A DNA stretch of 64,000 nucleotides from Ga0077560 sp046330435 (lineage in GTDB: Bacteria > Actinomycetota > Thermoleophilia > Miltoncostaeales > Miltoncostaeaceae): the NCBI GenBank assembly GCA_046330435.1, contig JAXLST010000019.1, positions 42,227 to 106,226 of the forward strand, read 5' to 3'. This document shows positions 9,301-17,137 of the stretch, piece after piece (within the stretch, counting starts at the first letter, position 1; the number at the start of each line of letters is the position of its first letter). The notes below the pieces were generated by a model. It did not search any database. It saw nothing but the letters and a program-made list of their open reading frames with translations, and was not told the DNA's origin. Position numbers and translations under genes: made by a program.

Positions 9301-10959
9301 GTCGGCCGCGTCGATGCACTGCCCGACGGTGATGCCGGCCTCGTCGCGGTACCAGTCCGCGAAGTGGTTGGACGGGTCGGTCGTGGCGGACACGGCGGCG
9401 ACGCCGCCGGTGCCGGTGCCGGTGATCACCACGTCGGTGGGCGAGCCCGCGGCGTTGGAGACGATGCGGACACGGGCCGTGTGGGCCCCGGGCACCATCG
9501 GCGCGAACATCACGTCGATCGTGCAGGTGCCGCCCACGGCGACGGCGGCGCCGCCGACGCAGGTGTCGCCCAGGACGAGGAACTCGTCCGGGTCGTCGCC
9601 GGCCGGGTGCGGCAGGAACACCGAGGTGATCTCCAGCGGCGCGGTGCCGGTGTTGCTCACCGTGATGGTGCGGCGCGGGCTGGTGGTGCGCACCCGCACG
9701 CCGCCGAACGCCAGCGATGCGACGTCGGTGGACAGGGCGGGCGCCGCGGCCACGGCGGTGCCGGTGCCGGTCACCGTGATCGACAGCGGCGACCGCACCC
9801 CGCCGTTGGAGGCGAGGGAGAGGGTCGCGTCCCGCGCGCCGGCGGCGGACGGGGTGAAGCGCAGCGCCACCGTGCAGGTGGCGTCACGGGCGAGGAGCAG
9901 CCCGTTGGTGCAGGTGGTGCCCGCCGCGACGACCGCGAAGTCGCCGCCGGCCGCGCCGCCCAGCTGGGGGGCGCCCAGGGTCACGGACGCGGTGTCGACG
10001 TTGGTGAACGTGACGGTCCGGACGCCGCTCGGGGTGCCCTGCGGCTGCCCGGCGAAGTCCAGCGTGCCCGTGGAGGCGGTGAGCGAGCCGGCCAGGCGGC
10101 CGGCGACCGAGAACAGGGACGTGCTGGCGACCAGCGTGTCGTCCATGTTCCGGATCTCGAAGGCGTTGGGGTTGCCCGCCGTCGCACCGGTGATCTGGTG
10201 CAGCGTCGCCCCGTCGCCCAGGTAACCGGCGGGGGCGGCGCCGGACGCCGGGTCCCACCGCAGGAAGCCGTCGGTGCCCGAGCCGAACACGCGGCTGGGC
10301 CCGGCGAGGGTGAAGTCGCACCGCGCGAGCGGCGTGGGGACGCACCCGATGTCCTCGGTGCCCACGTTCGCCGGGATCGCCCCGGCGCCGTTGGTGGTGA
10401 GGATCTCGGTCCCGTACGGGTGCACGAACTTGTACTGGGTGTCCGGGCAGAGGCCGGAGGTGACCTTCACCCGGATGCGGCCGAACACCATCTGCTCGTT
10501 CGGCGCGGGCAGGCCGTTCACGAACGCGCCCTCCAGGGCGATCCGCACGGAGGCCCGGCCGGGGGCGGAGGTGCCGCAGCCGACGGTCGGGATGTTCTCG
10601 GAGTCGGCGAGCGCGTAGAAGAACTCGTCCGGGAAGTTGGTGGGGAACACCACCGGGTTCGCCGGGTTGAAGCTCGCGGACGGCAGCAGGACGCAGTTCG
10701 CGTCCGCGGTGTCGATGCACTGGTCCACGCGGTTGCCCGCGTTGTCCTGGTACCAGGTGGGGAAGCCGTTCCGCGCATCGATGACGGGCGACGGGGAGCC
10801 CGCCCCCGCGGCGTGGGCCGCCAGCTGCGAGAGCAGCAGGACGACGCCGAGCGCCAGCAGGGCAAGCATCCGGAGGGGGGCGGTTGCCGCGCCCGGCGGG
10901 GCGGTGCCGGCGCGCGGGCGCGGCGTGCCCCTCCCTCGGAGATGGTCTCCAGGTTGCAT
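6319..10959 (-). CDS. Giant secreted protein: three repeated unnamed modules with seven Ig-like (choice-of-anchor D / Hydin-type) domains
   Basis: A 1546-residue exported protein with a signal peptide at ~31-51. Three homologous modules of roughly 230 residues begin near residues 60, 525 and 990. Each opens with an aromatic motif (FPTWYQD, FADWYRD, FPLWYQD), then CIDxxDxNCIxL, 'FFY.(V/L)ADS', an 'E(G)..F' strand, 'FGRIRV', 'HPYG', and a closing 'GAAPAGYLGDG..LH.ITG'. Each is followed by Ig-like domains of the ASPM-SPD-2-Hydin / choice-of-anchor D type ('V.VGN..TAPL.I'), two, two and three copies. There are no catalytic motifs and no sorting signal. ATG 10959 has a GGAGAGG ribosome site. The divergent neighbour is a sensor kinase, 208 bases away. 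Function is unknown; surface display or adhesion is inference. Confidence 0.85.
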   Translation of the reverse strand: MQPGDHLRGRGTPRPRAGTAPPGAATAPLRMLALLALGVVLLLSQLAAHAAGAGSPSPVIDARNGFPTWYQDNAGNRVDQCIDTADANCVLLPSASFNPANPVVFPTNFPDEFFYALADSENIPTVGCGTSAPGRASVRIALEGAFVNGLPAPNEQMVFGRIRVKVTSGLCPDTQYKFVHPYGTEILTTNGAGAIPANVGTEDIGCVPTPLARCDFTLAGPSRVFGSGTDGFLRWDPASGAAPAGYLGDGATLHQITGATAGNPNAFEIRNMDDTLVASTSLFSVAGRLAGSLTASTGTLDFAGQPQGTPSGVRTVTFTNVDTASVTLGAPQLGGAAGGDFAVVAAGTTCTNGLLLARDATCTVALRFTPSAAGARDATLSLASNGGVRSPLSITVTGTGTAVAAAPALSTDVASLAFGGVRVRTTSPRRTITVSNTGTAPLEITSVFLPHPAGDDPDEFLVLGDTCVGGAAVAVGGTCTIDVMFAPMVPGAHTARVRIVSNAAGSPTDVVITGTGTGGVAAVSATTDPSNHFADWYRDEAGITVGQCIDAADPNCIVLPDANYDPARGPVHFADNFPAEFFYQVATSDNVTTPGCAGSDPGRAFVRTALEGTFTGPAPVDGTQMVFGRIRIVVRGGLCADTQYRFIHPYGTEVIQTDDAGAVKPAAGTEDIGCVPTAASPCDYSQALSSRVLGGLVSWDPAFGAAPAGYLGDGVSLHRITGAPYRPDGTNPANYFRIERMDGTLVAETRLFTVMGKLRGPLEATPEKPDLGHASVGTSVSQTVTLTNTGTTPLNVNAITMAGTDAGDFTVAAGTCASASLTPGTPCTITVTFQPTAVGTRSATVQVQHSGLNNPLAIPVTGTGDAPVGNAAISFSPRSVAFAPLHVGRTSGISTVTISNAGGTAPLVVNGAAIGGANPAAFAVAANRCAAPVPVDGSCEVDVVFTPDVAGPRSANLVITDNAPGGTHTVPLTGTASAANAAVSGQVRGFDGFPLWYQDASGTRLEPCLDASDPNCIVLGDAGFVPDNALNFPSNYPGEFFYAVADSDLVSTPGCAGTPAGTAFIRVALEGSFLNGTPIAGDQMTFARIRVVVTSGLCANTTYTFVTPYGAFNYTTNGNGGIPRNGGTINVGCTAAPCTFNSAFGPLPVPGNNPADSFLRWDPNVGPAAPDGYLGDAVSFHRVTGGTYIPAGAGTPVNHFAIQDSAGNTVGITDRFMVSGKLAGPLQTTASNLTFGNVTVGNSSAAQTVTITGVRAGTPVSAIGLTDFGAGDFQITGGTCVAGTTVLALDQTCTVQVRFSPATAGNKAARLRVAPATGQAVQVDLTGTADTVGAPAATVTPGVLAFGTVTAGAPVTLTTTVRNTGTAPLSFPAAPAIAGTGAADYAITANGCTVALAPGAQCQISVRFSPTAIGARSATLTIPHNATGGSTAVSLSGTGNGSTFSISPSPVKFGTVNINTTKTQTVTVKNTGTLAFRLNAAATDNPLYTVAGPGCIATVIQPGKTCNITVSYRPTAAVATTANLTVTGDATSLPGSVGAQLTGTGR

Positions 10960-11167
10960 CACACCTCTCCAATGTGCGGGGCGTCCCACGGCCGGGTGCC
11001 GGGATGTCCCCGCGCTCAACCTGGAAGGCGGGCGGTACGACGCGCAATCCGGACTTTCGGGGCCGCGGGGAGGTACCAAGGTGCCGGTACCACCGGTACG
11101 TATTGGCGATTTCCCCCCGAAGGTCCAGCGCGCCGCGGGCGCGCCGGACCGGATACTTGCGTCCGAA
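10960..11167. promoter_or_regulatory. Divergent control region between the giant secreted protein and the sensor kinase
   Basis: The 208-base gap holds unusually AT-rich patches for this genome. CCGGTAC is repeated with a 9-base period at 11084-11090 and 11093-11099, with another GGTACC at 11072. GGCGATTTCCCCCC occurs at 11105-11118. The same 13-mer recurs upstream of the cslA gene at 46767-46779. GGAGAGG (minus strand, ~10964-10970) is the ribosome site of the secreted protein. The kinase start at 11168 has no clear ribosome site. Confidence 0.5.
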
Positions 11168-12514
11168 ATGATCACGCCCAGGCAATCCCACGAGCCTGGG
11201 TCCGCTGGCCCCCCGACGGCCGGACCTTCCATCACCGCCGCTGTCGCGCGGTTCATGATCCTCAGCCTGGTCGCGGTGATCCTGGTCTCCGCGCTCACGG
11301 CGTTGCTCATGCGCCGGCTCGGCACCGACGAGGCGATCCGCGACGCCAAGGAGCAGGCGGCCCTGGCGGGGCGCAGCGCCGTCGCGCCGCTGCTCACACC
11401 GGCGCTGGAGGACGGCGACCCGGCGGCCATCGCCCGGCTCGACGCCGCGATGCGCACCCTGGTGCTGGACAACGACATCGTCCGGGTGAAGGTGTGGGAC
11501 GCCGGCGGCCGCATCCTCTACGCCGACGAGAAGCGGCTCATCGGCACGACGTTCGCCCTGGAGGACGACGAGCGCGAGGCCCTCGACGGCGGCCAGGTGG
11601 TGGGCAACCTCAGCGAGCTCGACCGTGACGAGAACACGTTCGAGCGGGACATGGGCAAGCTGCTGCAGGTCTACGTGCCCCTGCGGACCGAGCGCGGCAA
11701 CCCGGTGCTGTTCGAGACCTACCGCCGCTCCCGGAACATCCTCACCAACGGCACGAGCATCTTCCTGGTGTTCCTGCCCGCGGCGCTCGGCGCGGTGCTG
11801 CTGCTGTGGCTCACCCAGGGGCCCCTGGCCTACGGGATGGCGCGCCGGCTGCGGACCGCCCATGCGCAGCGGGAGGCGCTGCTGGCCGCGGCGGTGGAGT
11901 CCGCCGAGCTGGAGCGCCGCCGGGTGGCGAGCGACCTGCACGACGGCACGATCCAGCAGATCGCCGGCGTGGCGTACGCCCTGGAGGCCGGCGCCGACCG
12001 GGCACCGCGCACCGGCACGGACGACCTCGCCGAGGTGATGCGCGAGGGCGCGGAGGACCTGCGCATGGGCATCCGCCAGCTCCGCAACCTCGTCGTGCAG
12101 ATCAGCCCGCCCGACCTGCGCGCCCAGGGGCTGGCCTCCGCGCTCTCCGACCTCGTGACCCCGCTCACCACGCGCGGCATCACGCCGACCCTCGACCTCG
12201 AGCAGAACGTGAGCACCAGCGCCGAAACCGAAGCCCTCCTGTTCCGCGCCGCCCAGGAGGGCGTGCGCAACGTTGTGCAGCACGCCGGGGCCAGCGAGGT
12301 CGCGGTCTCCCTGCGACGGGAGGGCGACCGCGTGGCCCTCGCCGTCACCGACGATGGGCGCGGGTGCGCCGACGACGCCGAGGCCCGGTCCGGGAGGAGG
12401 GGCCACGTGGGGCTCTCGCTGCTCGAGGCCGCAGTGCGGGAGCGCGGCGGGACCCTGGAGCTCGCCCCCGCGAACGGCCGCGGCACGCGGCTCACGGTGC
12501 GGGTGCCCGCATGA
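11168..12514 (+). CDS. Sensor histidine kinase, NarX/DesK-like (HisKA_3)
   Basis: A 448-residue membrane sensor. Helix one spans ~27-48. An extracytoplasmic domain of about 145 residues (LDNDIVRVKVWDAGGRILYAD) resembles single-Cache-type sensors. Helix two lies at ~197-217. The HisKA_3 dimerisation domain contains 'RRRVASDLHDGTIQQIAG' with the phospho-acceptor His at about 258. A C-terminal HATPase domain has 'AAQEGVRNVVQHAGA', 'VTDDGRG' and 'GHVGLSLLEAAV'. The stop overlaps the response-regulator ATG. The ligand is unknown. It is divergent from the giant secreted protein gene, which could be a target. Confidence 0.92.
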   Translation: MITPRQSHEPGSAGPPTAGPSITAAVARFMILSLVAVILVSALTALLMRRLGTDEAIRDAKEQAALAGRSAVAPLLTPALEDGDPAAIARLDAAMRTLVLDNDIVRVKVWDAGGRILYADEKRLIGTTFALEDDEREALDGGQVVGNLSELDRDENTFERDMGKLLQVYVPLRTERGNPVLFETYRRSRNILTNGTSIFLVFLPAALGAVLLLWLTQGPLAYGMARRLRTAHAQREALLAAAVESAELERRRVASDLHDGTIQQIAGVAYALEAGADRAPRTGTDDLAEVMREGAEDLRMGIRQLRNLVVQISPPDLRAQGLASALSDLVTPLTTRGITPTLDLEQNVSTSAETEALLFRAAQEGVRNVVQHAGASEVAVSLRREGDRVALAVTDDGRGCADDAEARSGRRGHVGLSLLEAAVRERGGTLELAPANGRGTRLTVRVPA

Positions 12515-13176
12515 TCCGGCTGCTCATCGTGGACGACCACCTCATCCTCCGCCAGGGGCTGGAGCGGCTGCTGGGCGGCCGCGAGGGCATCGAGGTGGTG
12601 GGCACCGCGTCGTCCGGCGAGGAGGCGGTCGCGGCGTGCGCCGCGCTGCGCCCGGACGTGGTCCTCATGGACCTGGAGATGCCGGGCGTCCTGGACGGCA
12701 TCGCGGCGACCGCGCGGGTGACCGCGGCCATCCCCGGCACCAGCGTGATCATCCTCACGTCGTTCGACGACCACCAGCGGATCCACCGCGCCCTGGACGC
12801 CGGCGCCGTGGGCTACCTGCTCAAGGACGCGTCCGCGGACGACCTGGAGCGCGCGGTGCGCGCGGGCGCCCGGGGGGAGTCCCCCCTGGACCCCAAGGTC
12901 GCCCGGGCGCTGGTGGAGGGCCGCCAGCAGCAGCGCCGCGACGACGGCTTCAGCGACCGGGAGCGCGAGGTGCTCGCGCTGGTCGCCGGCGGCTACTCCA
13001 ACAAGCGCATCGCGATGCGCCTCGGCATCACCGAGCGCACCGTGAAGGGCCACCTCACGAGCATCTTCCGCCGCATCGGCGTGGACGACCGCACGCAGGC
13101 CGCCCTGTGGGCGCAGCGCAACGGCATCGTCCCGCCGGGCGAGGGCGCCGCCGCGCGGCTGCCCAACCTGGGTTAG
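12511..13176 (+). CDS. NarL/FixJ-family response regulator
   Basis: A 221-residue DNA-binding regulator, the partner of the overlapping kinase. The receiver domain (1-120) shows the acidic pair in 'LLIVDDHLILRQGL', the phospho-accepting aspartate in 'PDVVLMDLEMPG' and the conserved lysine in 'GYLLKDAS'. The GerE-type helix-turn-helix (~148-205) reads 'LSDRER'-like 'SDREREVLALVAGGYSNKRI' and then 'ERTVKGHLTSIFRRIGV'. The transcript probably stops soon after, because the next gene is convergent and overlaps by four bases. Targets are not known. Confidence 0.93.
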   Translation: MIRLLIVDDHLILRQGLERLLGGREGIEVVGTASSGEEAVAACAALRPDVVLMDLEMPGVLDGIAATARVTAAIPGTSVIILTSFDDHQRIHRALDAGAVGYLLKDASADDLERAVRAGARGESPLDPKVARALVEGRQQQRRDDGFSDREREVLALVAGGYSNKRIAMRLGITERTVKGHLTSIFRRIGVDDRTQAALWAQRNGIVPPGEGAAARLPNLG

Positions 13177-14114
13177 GGCGTCGCCGCCGTCTTCTTGGCG
13201 GCCTTCGCCCTGGGCTTCGGCTTGGGCTTGGCGGTGAACAGCCTGGCGGCGGGGCCCACGCGCATGCCGAGCATGTCGACGTCCACGCCCATGCCGCGGC
13301 GGATGCGCGTCTTGAACCAGCCGCTCTCGGCGCTCACCCGCACGTCGATGCGGGCGCCGGGACGCGCGAGCCTCCCGATCACCACGACGGGCTCGAACCT
13401 GCGCGTGAGGCGGACCGGGCGGCTGGCGGCCTCGCCCAGCAGCGCGCCGGAGGGGCCGCGCTGGCGGAGCCGGATCACCACGACCTTGCCCACCGACCGC
13501 GGGTTCGCGGCGCGCACGACGGCGCGGCCGCGCAGCTGGCTCCCCTTGGGCCATCCCGCGACCTGCACGGGCTGGTTCTGCGCGAAGGCGAAGGCCTTCC
13601 CCCGGGTGCTGACCACGCGGACGATGAAGGCGCCGTGCGGGGCGCGGTTGTCGTCCCGGCGGGCGATGGTGGCCTGCCAGGCGTTCCAGCCCGCCACGTT
13701 CTTCTCGAAGGACGGGTTGTCGACCAGGTTCCCGGCGGAGCGCTTCACCGGGCGGCCGGGCGCGGCGCCCGTGGAGGTGGTGCGGCCCGTCGAGGTCGTG
13801 CGTGCGGTGGTCGTCGTCGCGGGCGGCGAGCCGGCGGACGCGTCGTCGTCACCGCCGGAGGTCGCGACCACGCCGATCACCAGGGCGGCGACGGCCACCG
13901 CGGACGCGCCCGCGATCACGTACTTCGGGTCCACCCGCGGCCCCGCGGGGGCGGCGGCGGCCGGCGCGTGCTGCCCGGAGACGGGTGCGCGCACCATCAT
14001 CCGGCCCTCGACGGCGGTGAGCCCCCAATCGATCCAGCCCTCGTCGTCGCCCTCCTGGAAGGGGCGCGTCTCGACGGGGCCGGTGTCGCGGCGGCGGTGG
14101 TTGGCGCGGCTCAT
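13173..14114 (-). CDS. Single-pass membrane protein with a carbohydrate-binding-like (CBM4/9-type) ectodomain
   Basis: 313 residues. An acidic cytoplasmic N-terminus (EGDDEGWIDWG) precedes one membrane helix (YVIAGASAVAVAALVIGVVA, ~65-84) and a Thr/Ser/Gly-rich linker. A beta-sandwich domain starting 'NLVDNPSFEKNVAGWNAW' (~125) matches the opening signature of CBM4_9-like modules and is followed by strand-rich sequence to ~290. The C-terminus is a Lys/Ala/Pro tail (KPKPKPRAKAAKK). It probably binds wall or surface polysaccharide from the outer face of the membrane; ligand unknown. The ATG at 14114 is the natural start. It lies downstream, on the same strand, of the lysyl-oxidase-like gene, with a 204-base gap. 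Confidence 0.65.
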   Translation of the reverse strand: MSRANHRRRDTGPVETRPFQEGDDEGWIDWGLTAVEGRMMVRAPVSGQHAPAAAAPAGPRVDPKYVIAGASAVAVAALVIGVVATSGGDDDASAGSPPATTTTARTTSTGRTTSTGAAPGRPVKRSAGNLVDNPSFEKNVAGWNAWQATIARRDDNRAPHGAFIVRVVSTRGKAFAFAQNQPVQVAGWPKGSQLRGRAVVRAANPRSVGKVVVIRLRQRGPSGALLGEAASRPVRLTRRFEPVVVIGRLARPGARIDVRVSAESGWFKTRIRRGMGVDVDMLGMRVGPAARLFTAKPKPKPRAKAAKKTAATP

Positions 14115-14318
14115 CGGGCGTCCTGCGGTGATCGGGGGTGCCGGGTCGCATGCCGCCGGGGACCGCGCGGCGGCACGGTGAATCCAACAGAACCGCCAGG
14201 CGCGATGCCACCCCTCCGCGCGCGGAATCTCACGTGGCCTCGCGGTCTCTGGAGGGCGGCTCCTGGCGCATGGCCCCCGGATCGGCGCGGCGGCGGCGGA
14301 ATCAACCCCCGCGGCACC

Positions 14319-15923
14319 TCATCCGGCGGGCGTCTGCGCCTGGCAGAACTCGGTGTGCTCGCACACCCGCAGGACCCGCACGACGGGACGCGTGCCGGGG
14401 CCGTCGGGGCGTCGCAGCGACAGCAGCGCCGACGCGGCGTCGTTGCCGTACTGCAGCTCGCGGATGCGCCGCTCCGGGTTCACGCGGTGCACCAGCACGT
14501 ACCGTCCGTCGGGGACGCCGGTCAGGTCGATGTCCTGCCCGTGGTAGAAGGCCGGGTAGACGTCGCTGTAGCCGCGCGAGGTGCCCTCCTCGATGCGCCG
14601 CACGTTCCGGTTCCGCTCGCCGCAGTTGCCGGTGAAGCGCGGTGGCTTCACGCCGGGCACCTTCGTGAGCGCGCGCGACCAGCGATCGATGAGGCAGAAC
14701 CCGCTCTTGCGGTCGCGCACCACCAGGCGGTGGTCGGTCGCGGCGCGCAGCTCGTACCGCACGAACGGCTGGAAGTGCCAGTGGAAGTGCGGCGAGTGGT
14801 ACTCGTACCGCATGCGCCCGACGCGCCGCACCACGCGGGTCCCGCCGTCGCGCAGGGCGATGACCTGGTCGGCGCGCAGCTCCCCGCGGCGCTCGCGGGT
14901 GCCACGCAGCCACAGCGGCCCGTCGCCGAGATTCTCGGTGGCCGATGCGAAGCCCAGCCGCCAGGCCCCGTCCAGCAGGATCACGGCGATGTCGGCTGGT
15001 GCGCGCTGGTCGAGGTCGGGCAGCAGCTCGGGGCTCTGGGTGAGCAGCCCCGCGGCGGTGGACCAGTCGGGATCGGCGTAGCCGACCGTGCCGGGCACCA
15101 GGCGCTCGCGGCCGCCGGAGGCGGGCACGATGCGCAGCGACCGGTCGAGGCCGCGGGTGAACGCGAACACCAGCGACCGGCCGTCCGGCGACCACTCCGG
15201 CGCGGAGGCGACGCCGTCCGCGCGGGAGACCCTCAAGGCGCGGCCCGTGGCGGGCGTGATGCGCCAGATCACCGACCGGCCCGGCCGCGCCACCGCGACG
15301 GCGAGCATCGCGCCCGACGGGGCCCATGCGGGGGAGCGCACCGTCCCGGCCGGCGCGGGGATCTGCACGGGGTCGCCGCCGAACGGCGACACACTCCACA
15401 GGCGCCGCGTCCCGGACCGGTCGGAGGTGAAGGCGATGGACCCGGCGTCGGGGGACCAGTCGGGCTCCATGTCCTCCGCACCCTCGGGGGTGAGCGGTAC
15501 GGGCGTGGCGCCGGCCTCCGGTGGCGCGACCACGATGCGGCGGGCGCCGGGCGCGCCCATGTCCCAGGCCAGCAGCGTGCCGTCGTACGACCATGCCGGG
15601 CGCCGGTCCTCCACGACGTCGCTCGTGGTGACGCGGGTGAGCGTCCCGGAGGCCAGCTCCGCGACGTAGATCTCGGGGTTGCCGTCGCGCAGCGAGGTGA
15701 AGGCGGCGCGGGCGCCGTCGCGGGAGACCGCCAGGTCCCCGTCCCCGGGCTGCATGAACGGCACCTCGTAGCGGATGGTGCCGTCGGGGGAGATCGCGCC
15801 CGGCACGTCGGCGACGCCGATGATCACCTCGCCGCCGGTCTGGGCGACCACCGCGGCGACCGCCAGCCCCCCGGCCGCCACCGCCGCGGCGGCCAGGGCG
15901 ACGGCCGTGCGACCGCGCCTCAC
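14319..15923 (-). CDS. TolB/PD40 beta-propeller fused to a lysyl oxidase-like domain, membrane-anchored
   Basis: 534 residues. GTG 15923 overlaps the stop of the DCC gene. An N-terminal membrane anchor or signal (TAVALAAAAVAAGGLAVAAV) is followed by six or so WD40-like PD40 repeats (SRDGARAAFTSLRDGNPEIY, PDWSPDAGSIAFTSDRSGTRR, PEWSPDGRSLVFAFT), ~45-310. Residues ~325-525 match the bacterial lysyl-oxidase family: the copper-ligand-like triad of histidines in 'YHSPHFHWHFQPF', then 'GYSDVYPAFYHGQDIDLTGV' and 'VNPERRIRELQYGN'. Lysyl oxidases oxidise lysine amines to aldehydes with copper and a quinone cofactor. Whether this one is active is unknown. Fusion to a propeller is unusual. Confidence 0.85.
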   Translation of the reverse strand: MRRGRTAVALAAAAVAAGGLAVAAVVAQTGGEVIIGVADVPGAISPDGTIRYEVPFMQPGDGDLAVSRDGARAAFTSLRDGNPEIYVAELASGTLTRVTTSDVVEDRRPAWSYDGTLLAWDMGAPGARRIVVAPPEAGATPVPLTPEGAEDMEPDWSPDAGSIAFTSDRSGTRRLWSVSPFGGDPVQIPAPAGTVRSPAWAPSGAMLAVAVARPGRSVIWRITPATGRALRVSRADGVASAPEWSPDGRSLVFAFTRGLDRSLRIVPASGGRERLVPGTVGYADPDWSTAAGLLTQSPELLPDLDQRAPADIAVILLDGAWRLGFASATENLGDGPLWLRGTRERRGELRADQVIALRDGGTRVVRRVGRMRYEYHSPHFHWHFQPFVRYELRAATDHRLVVRDRKSGFCLIDRWSRALTKVPGVKPPRFTGNCGERNRNVRRIEEGTSRGYSDVYPAFYHGQDIDLTGVPDGRYVLVHRVNPERRIRELQYGNDAASALLSLRRPDGPGTRPVVRVLRVCEHTEFCQAQTPAG

Positions 15924-16312
15924 GCGCGGGCCGCCAGGCGCCGGTCGGCGCGGGCCCGCGCCGCGGGTCCCACCAGGCGTCCCAGCGTGCTCCGGTGCCG
16001 CACCGCCGCCGCGTACGCCCGGTCGGCGAGCCGCGGCGCCCGGGCGATCACGGCCGCCATGGGGCGCCCGCCGGGCAGCAGGCGCAGCAGGGGGGCCGCG
16101 GCCCGGCCCCGCGAGTGCACGGTGCCGTCGGGGGCCACCAGGTGCCAGGAGCCGTAGCGCTCCAGATCGCCCATCCCGGCCAGCAGCCGGTCGGCCTCGG
16201 CGGACCGCAGCTCGGCCGGCCGCAGGGCACCGCGGCGGTCCCACGCCAGCAGCACGCCCGTGCACCACCTGCAGAACCCGCAGCCGCCGTCGTACAGCAC
16301 CGTCCAACGCAC
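15920..16312 (-). CDS. DCC-family (DUF393) thiol-disulfide oxidoreductase-like protein
   Basis: A 130-residue protein opening with the family signature 'VLYDGGCGFCRWC', whose DxxCxxC spacing gives the DCC family its name. A typical mid-region follows ('LLAGMGDLERYGSWHLVAPDG' region, 'LLRLLPGGRPMAAVIARAP'). A redox role is predicted from the paired cysteines, but no member's reaction is firmly established. GTG 16312 is the start. Its TGA overlaps the GTG of the lysyl-oxidase-like gene, so the two are co-translated and may share a redox or copper-dependent surface function (inference). Confidence 0.85.
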   Translation of the reverse strand: MRWTVLYDGGCGFCRWCTGVLLAWDRRGALRPAELRSAEADRLLAGMGDLERYGSWHLVAPDGTVHSRGRAAAPLLRLLPGGRPMAAVIARAPRLADRAYAAAVRHRSTLGRLVGPAARARADRRLAARA

Positions 16313-16378
16313 GGCGCCAGGGTAGCGGTTGCGCGCGCGGCGGCCACCCGGATCCCCGGGCGGCCGCCGCGCCGGCGG

Positions 16379-17048
16379 TCAGCCCCTGGTACGCCAGGAA
16401 GTTCACCCGCTCGAGCGGCGTCCGCCGCACGGTGACGCTGCTGCGCCGCGTGGTGCTGGTGCCGTCCGCGCGTGTCACGGTGACGATGCGGGCACCCGTG
16501 AGGTGGTTGGTGCTCACGTCGCGCGTGACGCCGGTGAGCCGGTCCGTCACCGAGATGTCCGTGCCGATGAGGCGTGTGGACAGCGCCCCGTCGAACCACA
16601 CGAGGAAGCGCTGGAAGGTGAGCTCGCGGCTGCCGAAGCGCTGCTCCACGATCACCACGCGCTTCTGGACGCGCACGGTCACGGGCGTGCGCAGGACGCC
16701 GAAGAACGCCCCGCCGCCGCGGGTGCTCAGCAGGATCCGGCGGCCCTCGCCCATCTGCACGAACCCGCCGTCGGGCCGGCCCTTGAGCAGCACGAGGCGG
16801 CGCCGAAGGTCGGGCGGCCCCTCGCCCGCCGCGGGCGCGGCGGCGGGGATGCGCTGCACGAGCACCAGACGGCGTCTCGGCGTCGCGTCGCCGCCGAGCT
16901 GGGCGGTGATGCGCTTCTCGATGCGGAATCCGTCGACGAACGCGGACGCCGGGGGCCCGCCGGGGTCGCGGGGGCGGCGACGGCCAGGGCCGCGCCGGCG
17001 GCCGCCAGTGCGGCGACGGCGGTGCGGCGACGTGTGGGTGATGGTCAT
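16379..17048 (-). pseudogene. Frameshifted secreted protein of unknown function
   Basis: ATG 17048 opens the frame. The hydrophobic signal-peptide stretch (TAVAALAAAGAALAVAAPAT) lies one frame away, and the mature part (SAFVDGFRIEKRITAQLGG ... TPLERVNFLAYQG) is back in the first frame. Third-position GC supports the frame switch. The natural stop TGA (16381-16379) is again one base out, at a GGGG run. Three single-base indels in 670 bases suggest either decay or assembly error. The body has repeated 'RRRLVLV/RRRLVLLKG' strands and 'GTDISVTDRLTGVTRDVSTN'. No family was recognised. Confidence 0.55.
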
Positions 17049-17137
17049 GCGGGTGCTCCAGGAGTCGGGTGGGGGTCTGCAGGAGGATGCCCCCAACGGG
17101 GCCGGACGTTACGCTGGGCGGGGACGGAGGGGACGCC

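Noticed and set aside
2668..11628. A 2986-codon open frame on the plus strand.
   Set aside because: It runs out of frame through several real plus-strand genes and then antisense to the giant secreted protein. It lacks the expected third-position GC and any domain. It is a by-product of very high GC.
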